Assembly: GCF_016858305.2 (NCBI RefSeq)
Contig: NZ_CP074436.1
Location: forward strand, 1,136,001 to 1,200,000
Direction: 5' to 3'
From: Polaribacter sp. Q13
GTDB lineage: Bacteria > Bacteroidota > Bacteroidia > Flavobacteriales > Flavobacteriaceae
Length of the DNA stretch: 64,000 nt
Part shown: piece after piece, positions 1 to 9,255 of the stretch
Layout of the letters: each line of letters starts with the position of its first letter
Position numbering within the stretch: position 1 is the stretch's first letter
Notes under the pieces: model-generated
Database searches by the model: none
What the model saw: the letters and a program-made list of their open reading frames with translations, nothing else
What the model was told of the DNA's origin: nothing
Program-made: the position numbers and the translations under genes

Positions 1-1110
1 ATACATTTTATACATTTCTGTACCCGCACTTAAAAAAGCTCCGGTTCCATAGACTTCTGTAACATTTTCAGAAGCAACTCCAGGTGCTGCGCCAATAGGC
101 TGTACATAGCCCAACATTCCGTTTTCGTGCACATAACCAGCCATCGCATTCCAACCTTTTATGGCTGCTTTTTTATATTTTGATTTATGAAGTATTTTAT
201 TATTAACGCCCCAAGCCAAACCATAAACAAAGAACGAAGAACCACTTGTTTCTGGCGTTGGATAAAATTCATCACCTAACAAACTCATAGCCCAATGTCC
301 TTTTTCTGTTTGAATTTTTACCAATTTCTTAGCCATTGATTTGTAAATTTTTAAGAAATATTTGTACTCTTTACTTTTAGGATTTAATTCGTTCATTATA
401 TTTACCAAACCAGCAAATACCCAACCATTACCACGTGCCCAAAATATTTTTTGATCATGATCTCTTTGTTTAATAAATCTTTCATCTCTGTAGTAAAGGC
501 TTTCTTTTTTATCAAACAAAAAGTCTGTTGTGGCTTTAAATTCTGAAACCATAAAATCTAAATACTTTTTATCTCCTGTTACATTATATAACTTTGCCCA
601 AAGCGGAGGAGACATAAATAAAGCATCGCACCAATTCCATCTATTTTGATGATTTGGAGATTCCCATGCCAATGATGTATTTGAAGGGTTTTTTATGATA
701 AAATCTAATAACTCAATGGTAGGAGCTAACATTTTATCTTCCTTATACTTTTTGTACAAATCCACATATAACTGCCCTACTGCATGAGGATCTGCGTGAT
801 AACCATGCGCATGTTGATATGACCATTTTTGTTGATTTCCAATATCATTTTTTAACCAATCATAATATTTATCATCCTCAGACAATGCTGCCCATTTTAC
901 CATTCCAGAATACAAAGCACCATTAGTCCAATGATTTGGATGATGTTTTTTCTTTCTGCTATAAGTATCTTTAAAATGTTCTATTTGCCAATCCGCATTT
1001 TTTGCTAATAGTTCCTTAATCTCTTTTTGTTTTTCGGTTTGCCCTTGAATTTGAAAGGCGCTTATTAGGACTAATAGTAAAAGAAAAGTGTTGTTCTTAA
1101 AAATGCTCAT
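1..1110 (-). CDS. GH88/GH105-type unsaturated glucuronyl hydrolase (3' end cut by window)
   Basis: The frame opens at the ATG at 1110 and runs without a stop to the window edge (370 codons), so only a few C-terminal residues are probably missing. A signal peptide (MSIFKNNTFLLLLVLISAF, ending near QIQGQ) points to export to the periplasm. The motif WNWCDALFMSPPLWAKL with its Asp, and the upstream HAHGYHADPHAVGQL, are typical of the alpha/alpha-barrel GH88/GH105 enzymes, which remove a 4,5-unsaturated uronic acid from oligosaccharides made by a polysaccharide lyase. It lies 24 nt downstream of the beta-helix gene and is the last visible gene of the block. Family assignment is firm; GH88 versus GH105, and the sugar it acts on, are inferred. 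Confidence 0.85.
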   Translation of the reverse strand, partial: MSIFKNNTFLLLLVLISAFQIQGQTEKQKEIKELLAKNADWQIEHFKDTYSRKKKHHPNHWTNGALYSGMVKWAALSEDDKYYDWLKNDIGNQQKWSYQHAHGYHADPHAVGQLYVDLYKKYKEDKMLAPTIELLDFIIKNPSNTSLAWESPNHQNRWNWCDALFMSPPLWAKLYNVTGDKKYLDFMVSEFKATTDFLFDKKESLYYRDERFIKQRDHDQKIFWARGNGWVFAGLVNIMNELNPKSKEYKYFLKIYKSMAKKLVKIQTEKGHWAMSLLGDEFYPTPETSGSSFFVYGLAWGVNNKILHKSKYKKAAIKGWNAMAGYVHENGMLGYVQPIGAAPGVASENVTEVYGTGAFLSAGTEMYKMY

Positions 1111-1134
1111 GGTTCTAATTTATTTGAGATTTGT

Positions 1135-2286
1135 TTAATTTTTGATAAAAATAAAATCCTTTAATTTATCCTTTGAAATATCTTTAAACTTTATTCCATT
1201 CATCAACACATTTTCATCAATATCAAAAGTCATCGTGTTTTTTGTTTGATAACCTCCTATTATTTTTTCTTCTGAATTAATAATATTGTTGTCTTTTATT
1301 TTTAAAAAACCTCTACCATAACCAATAGCTATTGCATTTTTTTTGCTTGAAGTAATCGTATTTCCATCTAAAGTGATGTTGCTAGAACCGAAGTCAATTT
1401 TTTCTTCATCCGGAATTTTACGACCATTTCCATGTCCTGTATATCCTGTAGAAAAGATGATAATGGCGTTACCAACATCATTTTTCATAGTATTATTCTT
1501 TATCAGCACATCTCTAGTATCATGCTCGATATGAATTGCTTGAGAATACCCTTGCAAACCGCCATCCATTCTAGAATTATTCTGAATAATTACATTTCTT
1601 GTATTTGCCAAAGCGATATTAAATCTTGCGGCAACATAAAAAACACAATCATCAATTACAATATTCGCATGATCAATAGCATCCGTTTTAGCAAAAGCAT
1701 TGTCTATACTTATTTGATGATCTCCTCTTTTAAAAGTACATTTTGTGACTAAAAAATTCTTTAAAATCTCAGAATCCATCGTTTGTAAACTGAATTTACA
1801 ATCGTCAAAAAAGGTATTTTCTACCAGAATATTTGTAAAATCACCTCTAAAATCTATTCCTGTATATCCGCCATTAGAAAAATTGCAATCTTTAATAGTA
1901 ATAGTAGACAACGTTTTATCTTTTGCTTCAATTCGCAACAAATTAGTAGCATTTTTGAACGAGATATTTTCAAAAGTTGTAAAACCTACTTTTAATAAAA
2001 ACAAGTTCAATTTTTGATGTTCTTTTCGAACTTCAAACTTTTTACCATCTGCTCTTTTTTCACCTTTAAAAGTAATTCCTGATTTTTCTATTAAAAAATG
2101 TTTATCAGTATTCCTAAAAACAACATCAATATCGATTAAAACAGTATCTCCAGCTTTGGCTTTATTATATGCTTTTTTTAACTTTTCTACCGAGTTTCCT
2201 GTTTGAGAAGAAACTTTAATTGTTTTAGCCTGAAGTGAATTAACTCCTAGAAATAATACTAAAACTATTTTAAAAAATGTTTTCAT
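1135..2286 (-). CDS. Secreted right-handed parallel beta-helix protein (pectate-lyase-like fold)
   Basis: 383 residues with a signal peptide cleaved near SLQA-KT. The rest is a regular series of short repeats of the type hydrophobic-x-hydrophobic-x-N/D-N/C (for example ITIKDCNFSNGG, ILVENTFFDDCKF, VIIQNNSRMDGG, VLIKNNTMKND), the signature of a right-handed parallel beta-helix. The fold houses PL6-type lyases, pectate lyases and some GH28-like enzymes, but I see no residue set that fixes one family. The gap to the propeller gene upstream is only 10 nt and to the GH105 gene downstream 24 nt, so it is probably cotranscribed. Next to an unsaturated glucuronyl hydrolase, a lyase role is attractive but inferred. 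Confidence 0.75.
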   Translation of the reverse strand: MKTFFKIVLVLFLGVNSLQAKTIKVSSQTGNSVEKLKKAYNKAKAGDTVLIDIDVVFRNTDKHFLIEKSGITFKGEKRADGKKFEVRKEHQKLNLFLLKVGFTTFENISFKNATNLLRIEAKDKTLSTITIKDCNFSNGGYTGIDFRGDFTNILVENTFFDDCKFSLQTMDSEILKNFLVTKCTFKRGDHQISIDNAFAKTDAIDHANIVIDDCVFYVAARFNIALANTRNVIIQNNSRMDGGLQGYSQAIHIEHDTRDVLIKNNTMKNDVGNAIIIFSTGYTGHGNGRKIPDEEKIDFGSSNITLDGNTITSSKKNAIAIGYGRGFLKIKDNNIINSEEKIIGGYQTKNTMTFDIDENVLMNGIKFKDISKDKLKDFIFIKN

Positions 2287-2296
2287 ATGTAGACCT

Positions 2297-4858
2297 TTAA
2301 TTTTTAGACCAACCTTTTTTAGTACCTTTTAAATAACCAATAGCCCAACCGCTTCCTTTTTGCGAACACCAAAAAACATCTTCTCTGTATGGATCTGGTT
2401 TAATATCTACAATACGATCTTGTTGACCTAAGCCATTATTTATTTTACTCCATGTTTTACCAGCATCAAACGAAACATAAGCACCTGGATTTAACATCGC
2501 TTTCTTATCTTTTGTTCTTGGAGGTAATGGCACCGAAACAGTAATTATATCAGGATTTACGGGCGAAGTTTCACATTGCCAAACATAAGGCATATCAAAT
2601 ATTTTCTCCCAAGATTTTCCTTTATCCTTACTTCTCCAAACTCCACTTCCTGCATCTGTTGCTTTCTCATTCCCACAAGAGATAAACATGTGTTTTGTAT
2701 TTCTATCAATGAAAATGTTATTTACAAATTGTATTTTTTCTGGTATTGTTACCTTTTTCCAATCTCCACCTTTATTGGTAGATTTATACAAACCACCATT
2801 TTCATCATTAACAGCCGAAAATAAGGTTTCTGGATTCTCGGGATCTAAAACCACACGTCTAAAACTTGCTTTTTTATGCAAACCTTTAGTACTTAATTCC
2901 CATGTATAACCTCCATCAAAAGAACGGTAAAAACCATAATCTCCTTTTGTTAAAGTTTTCGCATATGGCCCATGAACTTGCGAAATTGGTTTACGCGTTG
3001 CACAGAAATACATATTATCTGGATTTACAGGATCTATGGTTAACGAGTTTACAAACACCAATCTCATGTGAGTTGGTACATCGGCATCAAAAATATGTGC
3101 AATGTTTTCCCATGTTTTTCCTCCATCAATAGATTTACGAACCATTCCTCTATTATTCTGTCTATAAGACATAAAATAAATAATATTTGGATCTTTTGGA
3201 TGCACAGCAACTGTACCCGCAGAGTGCGAACCACCATGATAAATTTGTCCATCTAGCTGCTCTACAGCCACATCCATTTTATTCGGATAATCCCCCAAAG
3301 GTACCGTTTGCCAAATTCCGTGTTCTCCACTGCAAAATAAGTATCGGTCTTTTATGCCTGTTTCTAACAATATCGTTCTACCAGGTAAATTACTTCCACC
3401 ACGTCCAACCCAATGTTTACTTCCAGGTGCAGTTTCATAATCATCAATTTGTTGCCAAGTTTCTCCTCCGTTATCGGATGATAATACCTGTTGATCTAAA
3501 CAGATAAAAGGTGTTCCTTCTGCATCTAATTCTAAAAAACGATTTCCCCAAGACTCCTCTCTTCTGTCCATTTCTGGTTGCATATGAGCAAAAGTGGTAT
3601 TCATATTTACCAAATTATTTCTAGATTTCCAATACGCTTTGTCTTTTCCGTCTATCCAATACTTACCTTCTCTAGCAACAGCTTTCCAAGTTTTTCCTCC
3701 ATCGATCGATTTCCAAGCACCACCTGGTAAAAAAGCTTTGTCGTGTTTACTATTATGCGATAAATAAATCTCGTTTTTATTTTTAGGGTTTACCTGTATT
3801 CGATGCCAAATATCTAAAACGTTTGTTGGTAATTTTGGATACATCGTTTTCATTTCTTTTGAACTTTTCTGAAACCAAAATGCTATAGAATTATAATATT
3901 TACCTTGCAACGTTCTACTTGAAATCTGATTCATATCTACAGCCAAGTTCCCAGTAATATTTTGCCAAGTTTTTCCGCTGTCTGTACTTTTATAAACTCC
4001 GCCTTTAGAAGAAACTGTTTTTCCGTTAGGCACAAATGCTGTTTGATCTACCAAATAGACTACAAACTCTTTTGTCTTTTTATCATAGTAAAAATCAAGA
4101 TCTCTTGGTCGATTTACCGATAAACCTTTTCCACTTAACTTCCACGTTTCCCCTTGATCTTCACTTCTAAACATCCCTTCATTTGTAGCTGCCAAAATAA
4201 TTTTTGAGTTATTCGGGTTTACAATAATTCTACCAACATCTATTTTATCAGAATCTCCAACTTTAAAATTTTCCCACGTTTTTCCTTTGTCTCTACTTCT
4301 ATAAATTGCGTTTTTATTGGTTTTACCAACTTGTCCATTTATATGACGCCAATTCTTTTTTACATTCCAAAAATCTCCAGGACCTATATACCAATTTCTA
4401 TCGTTTGATGGATCTACCACAACTACAGAATGACGTCCTTTAAAAGATGCTATTTCTGTCCAACTTCTTCCGGTATCTTCTGTTTTATAAAGTTTTCCTC
4501 CACCAGAAATTGACATTCCAAAATCTGCATTCTGATAGGAAAAAGCAAAGTTTCGCATTCTAGCCAAATCCTTACCATCTCCACTTGCATTTTTAATAGT
4601 TTTCCAACTTTTACCAGCATCCCAAGAACCATATGTATTATACATATCTGGAGACATCATCATTACATTTTTATCTGTTGGATGACACCAAAATTCTTCA
4701 CAATAACCAGACATACCTGGACCTACTTGTCGCCAGGCTACCAAATCTGTTGATGGCATTTCTTTTTTCTGTAAATCTTTGAAATACTTTTTATCTAGCT
4801 GCGCCACAGAAGGGAAACTCAATAAAAAAGCAATAAATAGTAAGAGGGCTTTTTTCAT
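2297..4858 (-). CDS. Large Asp-box (BNR) beta-propeller protein, paralogue 1
   Basis: 853 residues with signal peptide (cleavage near SVAQ-LD). At least ten Asp-box motifs (S/T-x-D-x-G-x-T/S-W) are spread over the whole length, for example SRDKGKTW, SEDQGETW, STDSGKTW, SIDGGKTW and SFDGGYTW. Number and length fit two beta-propellers in tandem, as in sortilin/Vps10 or GH74 proteins. A distinctive block, GPGMSGYCEEFWCHPTD, lies at residues 46-62 and is shared with the proteins at 6589-9201 and 36088-38973. There is no T9SS tail. Its place among sulfatases and glycosidases suggests it binds or cleaves polysaccharide, but I do not recognise a characterised family, and sialidase activity is not implied by Asp-boxes alone. 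Confidence 0.8.
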   Translation of the reverse strand: MKKALLLFIAFLLSFPSVAQLDKKYFKDLQKKEMPSTDLVAWRQVGPGMSGYCEEFWCHPTDKNVMMMSPDMYNTYGSWDAGKSWKTIKNASGDGKDLARMRNFAFSYQNADFGMSISGGGKLYKTEDTGRSWTEIASFKGRHSVVVVDPSNDRNWYIGPGDFWNVKKNWRHINGQVGKTNKNAIYRSRDKGKTWENFKVGDSDKIDVGRIIVNPNNSKIILAATNEGMFRSEDQGETWKLSGKGLSVNRPRDLDFYYDKKTKEFVVYLVDQTAFVPNGKTVSSKGGVYKSTDSGKTWQNITGNLAVDMNQISSRTLQGKYYNSIAFWFQKSSKEMKTMYPKLPTNVLDIWHRIQVNPKNKNEIYLSHNSKHDKAFLPGGAWKSIDGGKTWKAVAREGKYWIDGKDKAYWKSRNNLVNMNTTFAHMQPEMDRREESWGNRFLELDAEGTPFICLDQQVLSSDNGGETWQQIDDYETAPGSKHWVGRGGSNLPGRTILLETGIKDRYLFCSGEHGIWQTVPLGDYPNKMDVAVEQLDGQIYHGGSHSAGTVAVHPKDPNIIYFMSYRQNNRGMVRKSIDGGKTWENIAHIFDADVPTHMRLVFVNSLTIDPVNPDNMYFCATRKPISQVHGPYAKTLTKGDYGFYRSFDGGYTWELSTKGLHKKASFRRVVLDPENPETLFSAVNDENGGLYKSTNKGGDWKKVTIPEKIQFVNNIFIDRNTKHMFISCGNEKATDAGSGVWRSKDKGKSWEKIFDMPYVWQCETSPVNPDIITVSVPLPPRTKDKKAMLNPGAYVSFDAGKTWSKINNGLGQQDRIVDIKPDPYREDVFWCSQKGSGWAIGYLKGTKKGWSKN

Positions 4859-4912
4859 ATGTAAATGTAGAATTATGTGTTTTGTTTATGATTTATTACA
4901 AATTAGCCTTAA

Positions 4913-6577
4913 TTATCTAACGACAACTAATCCTTGTAATACGGTTGTTTTTTGATTTTTTCCTTTAATAGTTACTCTAACTTCTATAGCCTTATTTCTT
5001 TCTATCATTTTCTTTCCCCATAGCGTCAATATTGTTTTTTTATACGGTTTTAAAGCAGGAATTTTTTCTTTTTTGAAAATACGCCAAGAGCCATTCTCTA
5101 AATATTCTATGGTTAATTCTGAAACATCTGACTTTACTTGTCCAAAATTCTCTACCTCAATCTCTGCTTTCAAACTTTTTCCATTCAAAGAAAACTCTGG
5201 AAATTTACTAGATAAAATGGGTGTTACATAGGTTACCCAAGGCAATCTTGCAAATCCAAATAAAAGGGATTTCTTTTTAGTGCTCCCCAACAATTTTGTT
5301 ACAAAATTATCATCTGTTAATCCATTATTTTTTCCTTCAAAATATAAGAACAAGTCTTTTCCAACTTTTTCTTTTCTCAAGAACTTACTTCCTCTACCAA
5401 AATCGACCTCTTCGGATGCCCCAAAATGCAACGATTTTAAATCAATGTCTTTATGCGGATTAAAGCCGGGTTCTGCCTTTATCAATACTTTAATTTCTGA
5501 AGTGTTTTTATCTATTTTCTCAGTATTAACTAGCGCTATCCTCTTCCCCACTGTCATAGGAATGCTAATATTTTTAGAACTATGATTATCGCTACCTTTA
5601 TCTTGTTTTTTGATAATATCTAAAACCGCAAAATTTGCTTGAAACGCACGTCCGTATTTATCTTGTAACACTTTAATCCGCTCAAACTTATACCAATCTT
5701 CTATTGTTCCATCTTTATGTTTTGCAATTCCTGGTAAATACGCTTCTCCTTTGTCCAATTTCCAGTCAACTCCATTTTTAGAACGCATATAATACGCTAA
5801 TCTTCCTAACCAATCATTTACAACTAAATGGTATTGAATGTCCGTTCTCCAAACAACAGGATCTTCATATCTGCCATCGTACGGAGGATAAACAGTGCCT
5901 TCCGTAATTTTTTTATAGGGAGGCAAACCAGTTTCACTTAACCAAATACCGCCACCACGACCAACCATCAACATAGAACCATCTTCACGTTTTGCAAAGG
6001 TGTTGTTTGAAAAATGATCTTCTAATTCACGCTGACGTGTATCATACGTAAATTCAAGTTTTTCCCAAGGACCATCTAAAGTTTCAGAATAGTAAGAATA
6101 AGCATTAGAAAACTTAAATGCATATAAAAAATAACCTCCACTTTTTAATTTTTGAATCTCCGGATTGTGTCCTGGTCCAATAACCTGACTTACTTTATAA
6201 GGTCCAATAGAATTCTCTGAAATAGCATGCACCACCTCAGACCTTGGCCACGCCATATGACCTTTAGGGTCATCTTCTCTCCATCTACAGACAAACAAAT
6301 GATATGTACCGTTGTCATCTATTTGAATATTTCCTCCCCAATAAGACCATTCATTATCTTCTAAACCATTATCAATATATCTAGGTTTAACATTTTTAGC
6401 ACCCCAAGTATTTGCAGTTTTTTCACCTGTTTCTGGCATTGGCAAAAAACGATCCATCAATCTTCCTCCAAAGACAATTCCCTTCCAATCATCCGGAGCA
6501 GGTCGCTCTACATCTTGCCCCTGAAGCGCAAGCGTACTGCATACCAAAAGCACCAATATTAAATCTAGTTTTCTCAT
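4913..6577 (-). CDS. GH43-like five-bladed beta-propeller protein, family unassigned
   Basis: 554 residues from the ATG at 6577. A longer frame opens at 6664 but would overlap the upstream gene by 76 nt and place 29 residues ahead of an obvious signal peptide (MRKLDLILVLLVCSTLALQG), so the shorter start is chosen. Motifs such as YWGGNIQIDDNGTYHLF, GPGHNPEIQKL, DHFSNNTFAKREDG and YEDPVVWR resemble five-bladed propeller glycosidases of the GH43/GH117/GH130 type. About 150 C-terminal residues look like an all-beta accessory domain. It sits between two Asp-box propeller paralogues (54 and 11 nt gaps), suggesting shared function. I cannot assign the substrate, and the catalytic residues are not certain. 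Confidence 0.65.
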   Translation of the reverse strand: MRKLDLILVLLVCSTLALQGQDVERPAPDDWKGIVFGGRLMDRFLPMPETGEKTANTWGAKNVKPRYIDNGLEDNEWSYWGGNIQIDDNGTYHLFVCRWREDDPKGHMAWPRSEVVHAISENSIGPYKVSQVIGPGHNPEIQKLKSGGYFLYAFKFSNAYSYYSETLDGPWEKLEFTYDTRQRELEDHFSNNTFAKREDGSMLMVGRGGGIWLSETGLPPYKKITEGTVYPPYDGRYEDPVVWRTDIQYHLVVNDWLGRLAYYMRSKNGVDWKLDKGEAYLPGIAKHKDGTIEDWYKFERIKVLQDKYGRAFQANFAVLDIIKKQDKGSDNHSSKNISIPMTVGKRIALVNTEKIDKNTSEIKVLIKAEPGFNPHKDIDLKSLHFGASEEVDFGRGSKFLRKEKVGKDLFLYFEGKNNGLTDDNFVTKLLGSTKKKSLLFGFARLPWVTYVTPILSSKFPEFSLNGKSLKAEIEVENFGQVKSDVSELTIEYLENGSWRIFKKEKIPALKPYKKTILTLWGKKMIERNKAIEVRVTIKGKNQKTTVLQGLVVVR

Positions 6578-6588
6578 AATGTATTTTA

Positions 6589-9201
6589 TTATTCTTTTAA
6601 CCAACCATCCGTTGAACCATTTAAATATGTAACAAACCAACCTGATCCCCAAGCAGCACTCCACAATACATTTTTATTATATGGATCTGGTTTTACGTCA
6701 ACCATTTTGTTTGGTTGCCCCAAGCCTTTGTTTATTTTTGTCCAAGTTTTTGCTCCATTTTGAGACACATAAATTCCTGGGTTTTTAAATTGATCTTTGG
6801 CTTTTCCTGCTTGTCCTGCTACACTAATTACTATAATATTTTCATCTAAAGGAGAAGTTTCTACTTGCCAAACATACGGAGCTATAAATATTTTCTCCCA
6901 AGATTTACCTTTGTTCTTACTTCTCCAAACACCACCTTCTTCATAACTTCCAGTTTTTCTTCCTGCAGCAATGTATAGGTTGTTGCTATTTCTATCAATA
7001 AAAACATTATTTACTGCTTCTATTTCTGATGGAATATCCATCTTTTCCCAAGAAGTCCCTTTGTTTGTAGTTTTATACAAACCTCCATTATTATCATTTG
7101 TAGCAGCGTACAAAACATTGGTATTATTAGGATCTAGTTTTATTCTTCTTACACTTGCTTTTTCATGAAACCCTTTGTTACTTAACTCCCAAGTATATCC
7201 TCCATCCGTAGAGCGATAAAAACCAAATCCTCCTTTGGTCAATTTTGCAGACCCATTTCCTACTTCTGCAATAGGTTTTCTAACCGTACAGAAATACATG
7301 TTTTTAGGTTCTTTAGGATCAATCGTCAACGAATATTGTGTTAATAAACCTTGATAAGAAGGATTATTTCCTTCAAAAATGGTAGAAATATCTTCCCATG
7401 TTTTTCCGCCATCTTTCGTTCTACGCAACTTTCCTCTATGTTCTTGTCTCCAAGCCAAAGAATAAATAGTATTCGGATCGTTAGGATGAACTGCCATTGT
7501 TGATGTTGAATGTTGGCCATGATTTCCATGATGATCGTGAACCTGACCATCAATTTGTTGTACAGCCACCGCTTGTTTATCTGGCCAACCTTCTAAATCT
7601 GTAGTTTGCCATAAACCATGCTCTCCACTTGCTAATAATCGTCTTCCTTTAATTCCGGTTTCGTGTAACATAAATCTACCTGGTAAATCACTGGTTCCAC
7701 GACCAATCCATTTTTCACTACCTGGTGATGTTTCAAAATCATCTACTTGTTGCCAAGAATTACCATGATCAGAAGATTTTAAAGTTTGCTGATCTATCCC
7801 AATAAATACTTCTCCTTTAGGATTAATTGCCAACATTCTATTTCCAGAACGAGCAGGCGAATTATCTATATTGGTTTGTAAATGTGCAAACTCAACATTT
7901 GCTCCCATCGGATTGTTTCTACTTGTCCAATATGCTTTGTCTTTTCCGCTTTTCCAATACAGACCATCACGAGCACAAGCAAACCATGTTAACCCTCCAT
8001 CTTCCGTTTTCCATAAATCTCCTGCACCAAACGTTTTATCGTGTTTTTTATTGAAATTTACATATAACTCATTCTCGTTTATCGGGTTTACAACCAAATG
8101 GTTGAATACTGGTAATGTTTCTGTAGGTAAATCTTTAAGCGTTTTTCTTATCTCTTTTTTATTGATTCCAAACCAATTTCCAATAGTATTGTAGTAACGA
8201 TCTGCTTCCGAAGAAAAACTAATTTTAGTTAAATCAATCGCTAAATTACCCGTAATATTTGTCCAAGATTTTCCGTTATTGGTACTTTTATAAACACCTC
8301 CTTTAGCGGTAGTAGTTTTTCCTGCTTTCTCATAAATAGTTTGTTCTACTAAATACAAAACAAAATCTCCTGTTTTAGGATTATAGTATGATGTTAAATC
8401 ACGTGGTAAATTGTTAGGCAATCCTTTGTTAGCTGCTTCCCATTTATCTCCACCATTATAACTTACAAAAACACCATAATTAGTCGCTATAAAAACAGTT
8501 GATGGATTTTTAGGATGATAAATAATTCTCCCAACGTCCAAATCTTCAGAAATATCTGTTGCAATTTTTGAAAACGATTTTCCGCCATTGGTTGTTTTTA
8601 ACACATACCCATAACTTGCTCTTTTATCAAGTTTACCATGAATATTTTTTAAGCTTCTGTGATTGTTTTTTACATTCCAAAAATCTCCAGCTCCAATCAT
8701 CCATTCTTTATCATTTTTAGGATTGATGGCAATTTTAGTATGTGCATTGCTAGTGTGTTTCCCTTTTTCTCTTGGAATACTATATACAACTTGCCAAGTT
8801 CTACCTCTGTCATTTGAGGTATAAACATCTCCAGCACGTTCTATTGCCACACCAAAATCTGGGTTTTGAGCAGAAAAAGCAATATCATGCACACGTTCCA
8901 TATCTGTACCGTCTCCATCAGAATCTTTAATGGTTTGCCAAGATATTCCGCCATCCCAAGTTCCGTAACTCACATGCATATCTGGCCCCATAAACATTAC
9001 GTTTGTATCCGTTGGATGACACCAAAACTCTTCATTATAACCGGACATTCCTGGGCCAAAATTTTTCCATTCAACAGATTGATCAGAAACTACTCTTTCA
9101 TTCTTTATCTCCTTAAAGAACTTTTTACCGCTCTTAGATATTTGTGCATTTGCAGTTAAACTAAACACAAAAACAACAATTAATAATTTTATTTTATTCA
9201 T
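6589..9201 (-). CDS. Large Asp-box (BNR) beta-propeller protein, paralogue 2
   Basis: 870 residues, signal peptide ending near TANAQ. Clearly homologous along its whole length to the 853-residue protein at 2297-4858: the N-terminal block GPGMSGYNEEFWCHPTD is at residues 49-65, the same order of Asp-boxes follows (SNDRGRTW, STNNGKSW, TEDGGLTW, SSDHGNSW, STDGGYTW, SKNKGKSW), and both end with a matching block (GLGQPNKMVDVKPDPYN here). A His-rich stretch, HDHHGNHGQH near residue 555, is absent from paralogue 1 and could bind metal. No T9SS tail. It precedes the GH43-like gene by 11 nt and follows a sulfatase gene by 54 nt. Function unknown; exported and polysaccharide-related by context. Confidence 0.8.
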   Translation of the reverse strand: MNKIKLLIVVFVFSLTANAQISKSGKKFFKEIKNERVVSDQSVEWKNFGPGMSGYNEEFWCHPTDTNVMFMGPDMHVSYGTWDGGISWQTIKDSDGDGTDMERVHDIAFSAQNPDFGVAIERAGDVYTSNDRGRTWQVVYSIPREKGKHTSNAHTKIAINPKNDKEWMIGAGDFWNVKNNHRSLKNIHGKLDKRASYGYVLKTTNGGKSFSKIATDISEDLDVGRIIYHPKNPSTVFIATNYGVFVSYNGGDKWEAANKGLPNNLPRDLTSYYNPKTGDFVLYLVEQTIYEKAGKTTTAKGGVYKSTNNGKSWTNITGNLAIDLTKISFSSEADRYYNTIGNWFGINKKEIRKTLKDLPTETLPVFNHLVVNPINENELYVNFNKKHDKTFGAGDLWKTEDGGLTWFACARDGLYWKSGKDKAYWTSRNNPMGANVEFAHLQTNIDNSPARSGNRMLAINPKGEVFIGIDQQTLKSSDHGNSWQQVDDFETSPGSEKWIGRGTSDLPGRFMLHETGIKGRRLLASGEHGLWQTTDLEGWPDKQAVAVQQIDGQVHDHHGNHGQHSTSTMAVHPNDPNTIYSLAWRQEHRGKLRRTKDGGKTWEDISTIFEGNNPSYQGLLTQYSLTIDPKEPKNMYFCTVRKPIAEVGNGSAKLTKGGFGFYRSTDGGYTWELSNKGFHEKASVRRIKLDPNNTNVLYAATNDNNGGLYKTTNKGTSWEKMDIPSEIEAVNNVFIDRNSNNLYIAAGRKTGSYEEGGVWRSKNKGKSWEKIFIAPYVWQVETSPLDENIIVISVAGQAGKAKDQFKNPGIYVSQNGAKTWTKINKGLGQPNKMVDVKPDPYNKNVLWSAAWGSGWFVTYLNGSTDGWLKE

Positions 9202-9255
9202 TTAAATTTGATGATTGATGAAACATTTCATTGTAGAAACCAATGCGGAATCTAA

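Noticed and set aside
1343..2017. Plus-strand open frames inside the beta-helix gene and similar ones across the window
   Set aside because: They are antisense shadows of genuine genes, without signal peptides, motifs or independent context.
6578..6664. Longer N-terminus for the GH43-like protein
   Set aside because: It would overlap the upstream gene by 76 nt and bury a clear signal peptide.
2297..9201. Propeller proteins annotated as sialidases
   Set aside because: Asp-boxes occur in many propellers. The Arg triad and catalytic Tyr/Glu/Asp pattern of sialidases is not evident, and sialic acid genes are absent.
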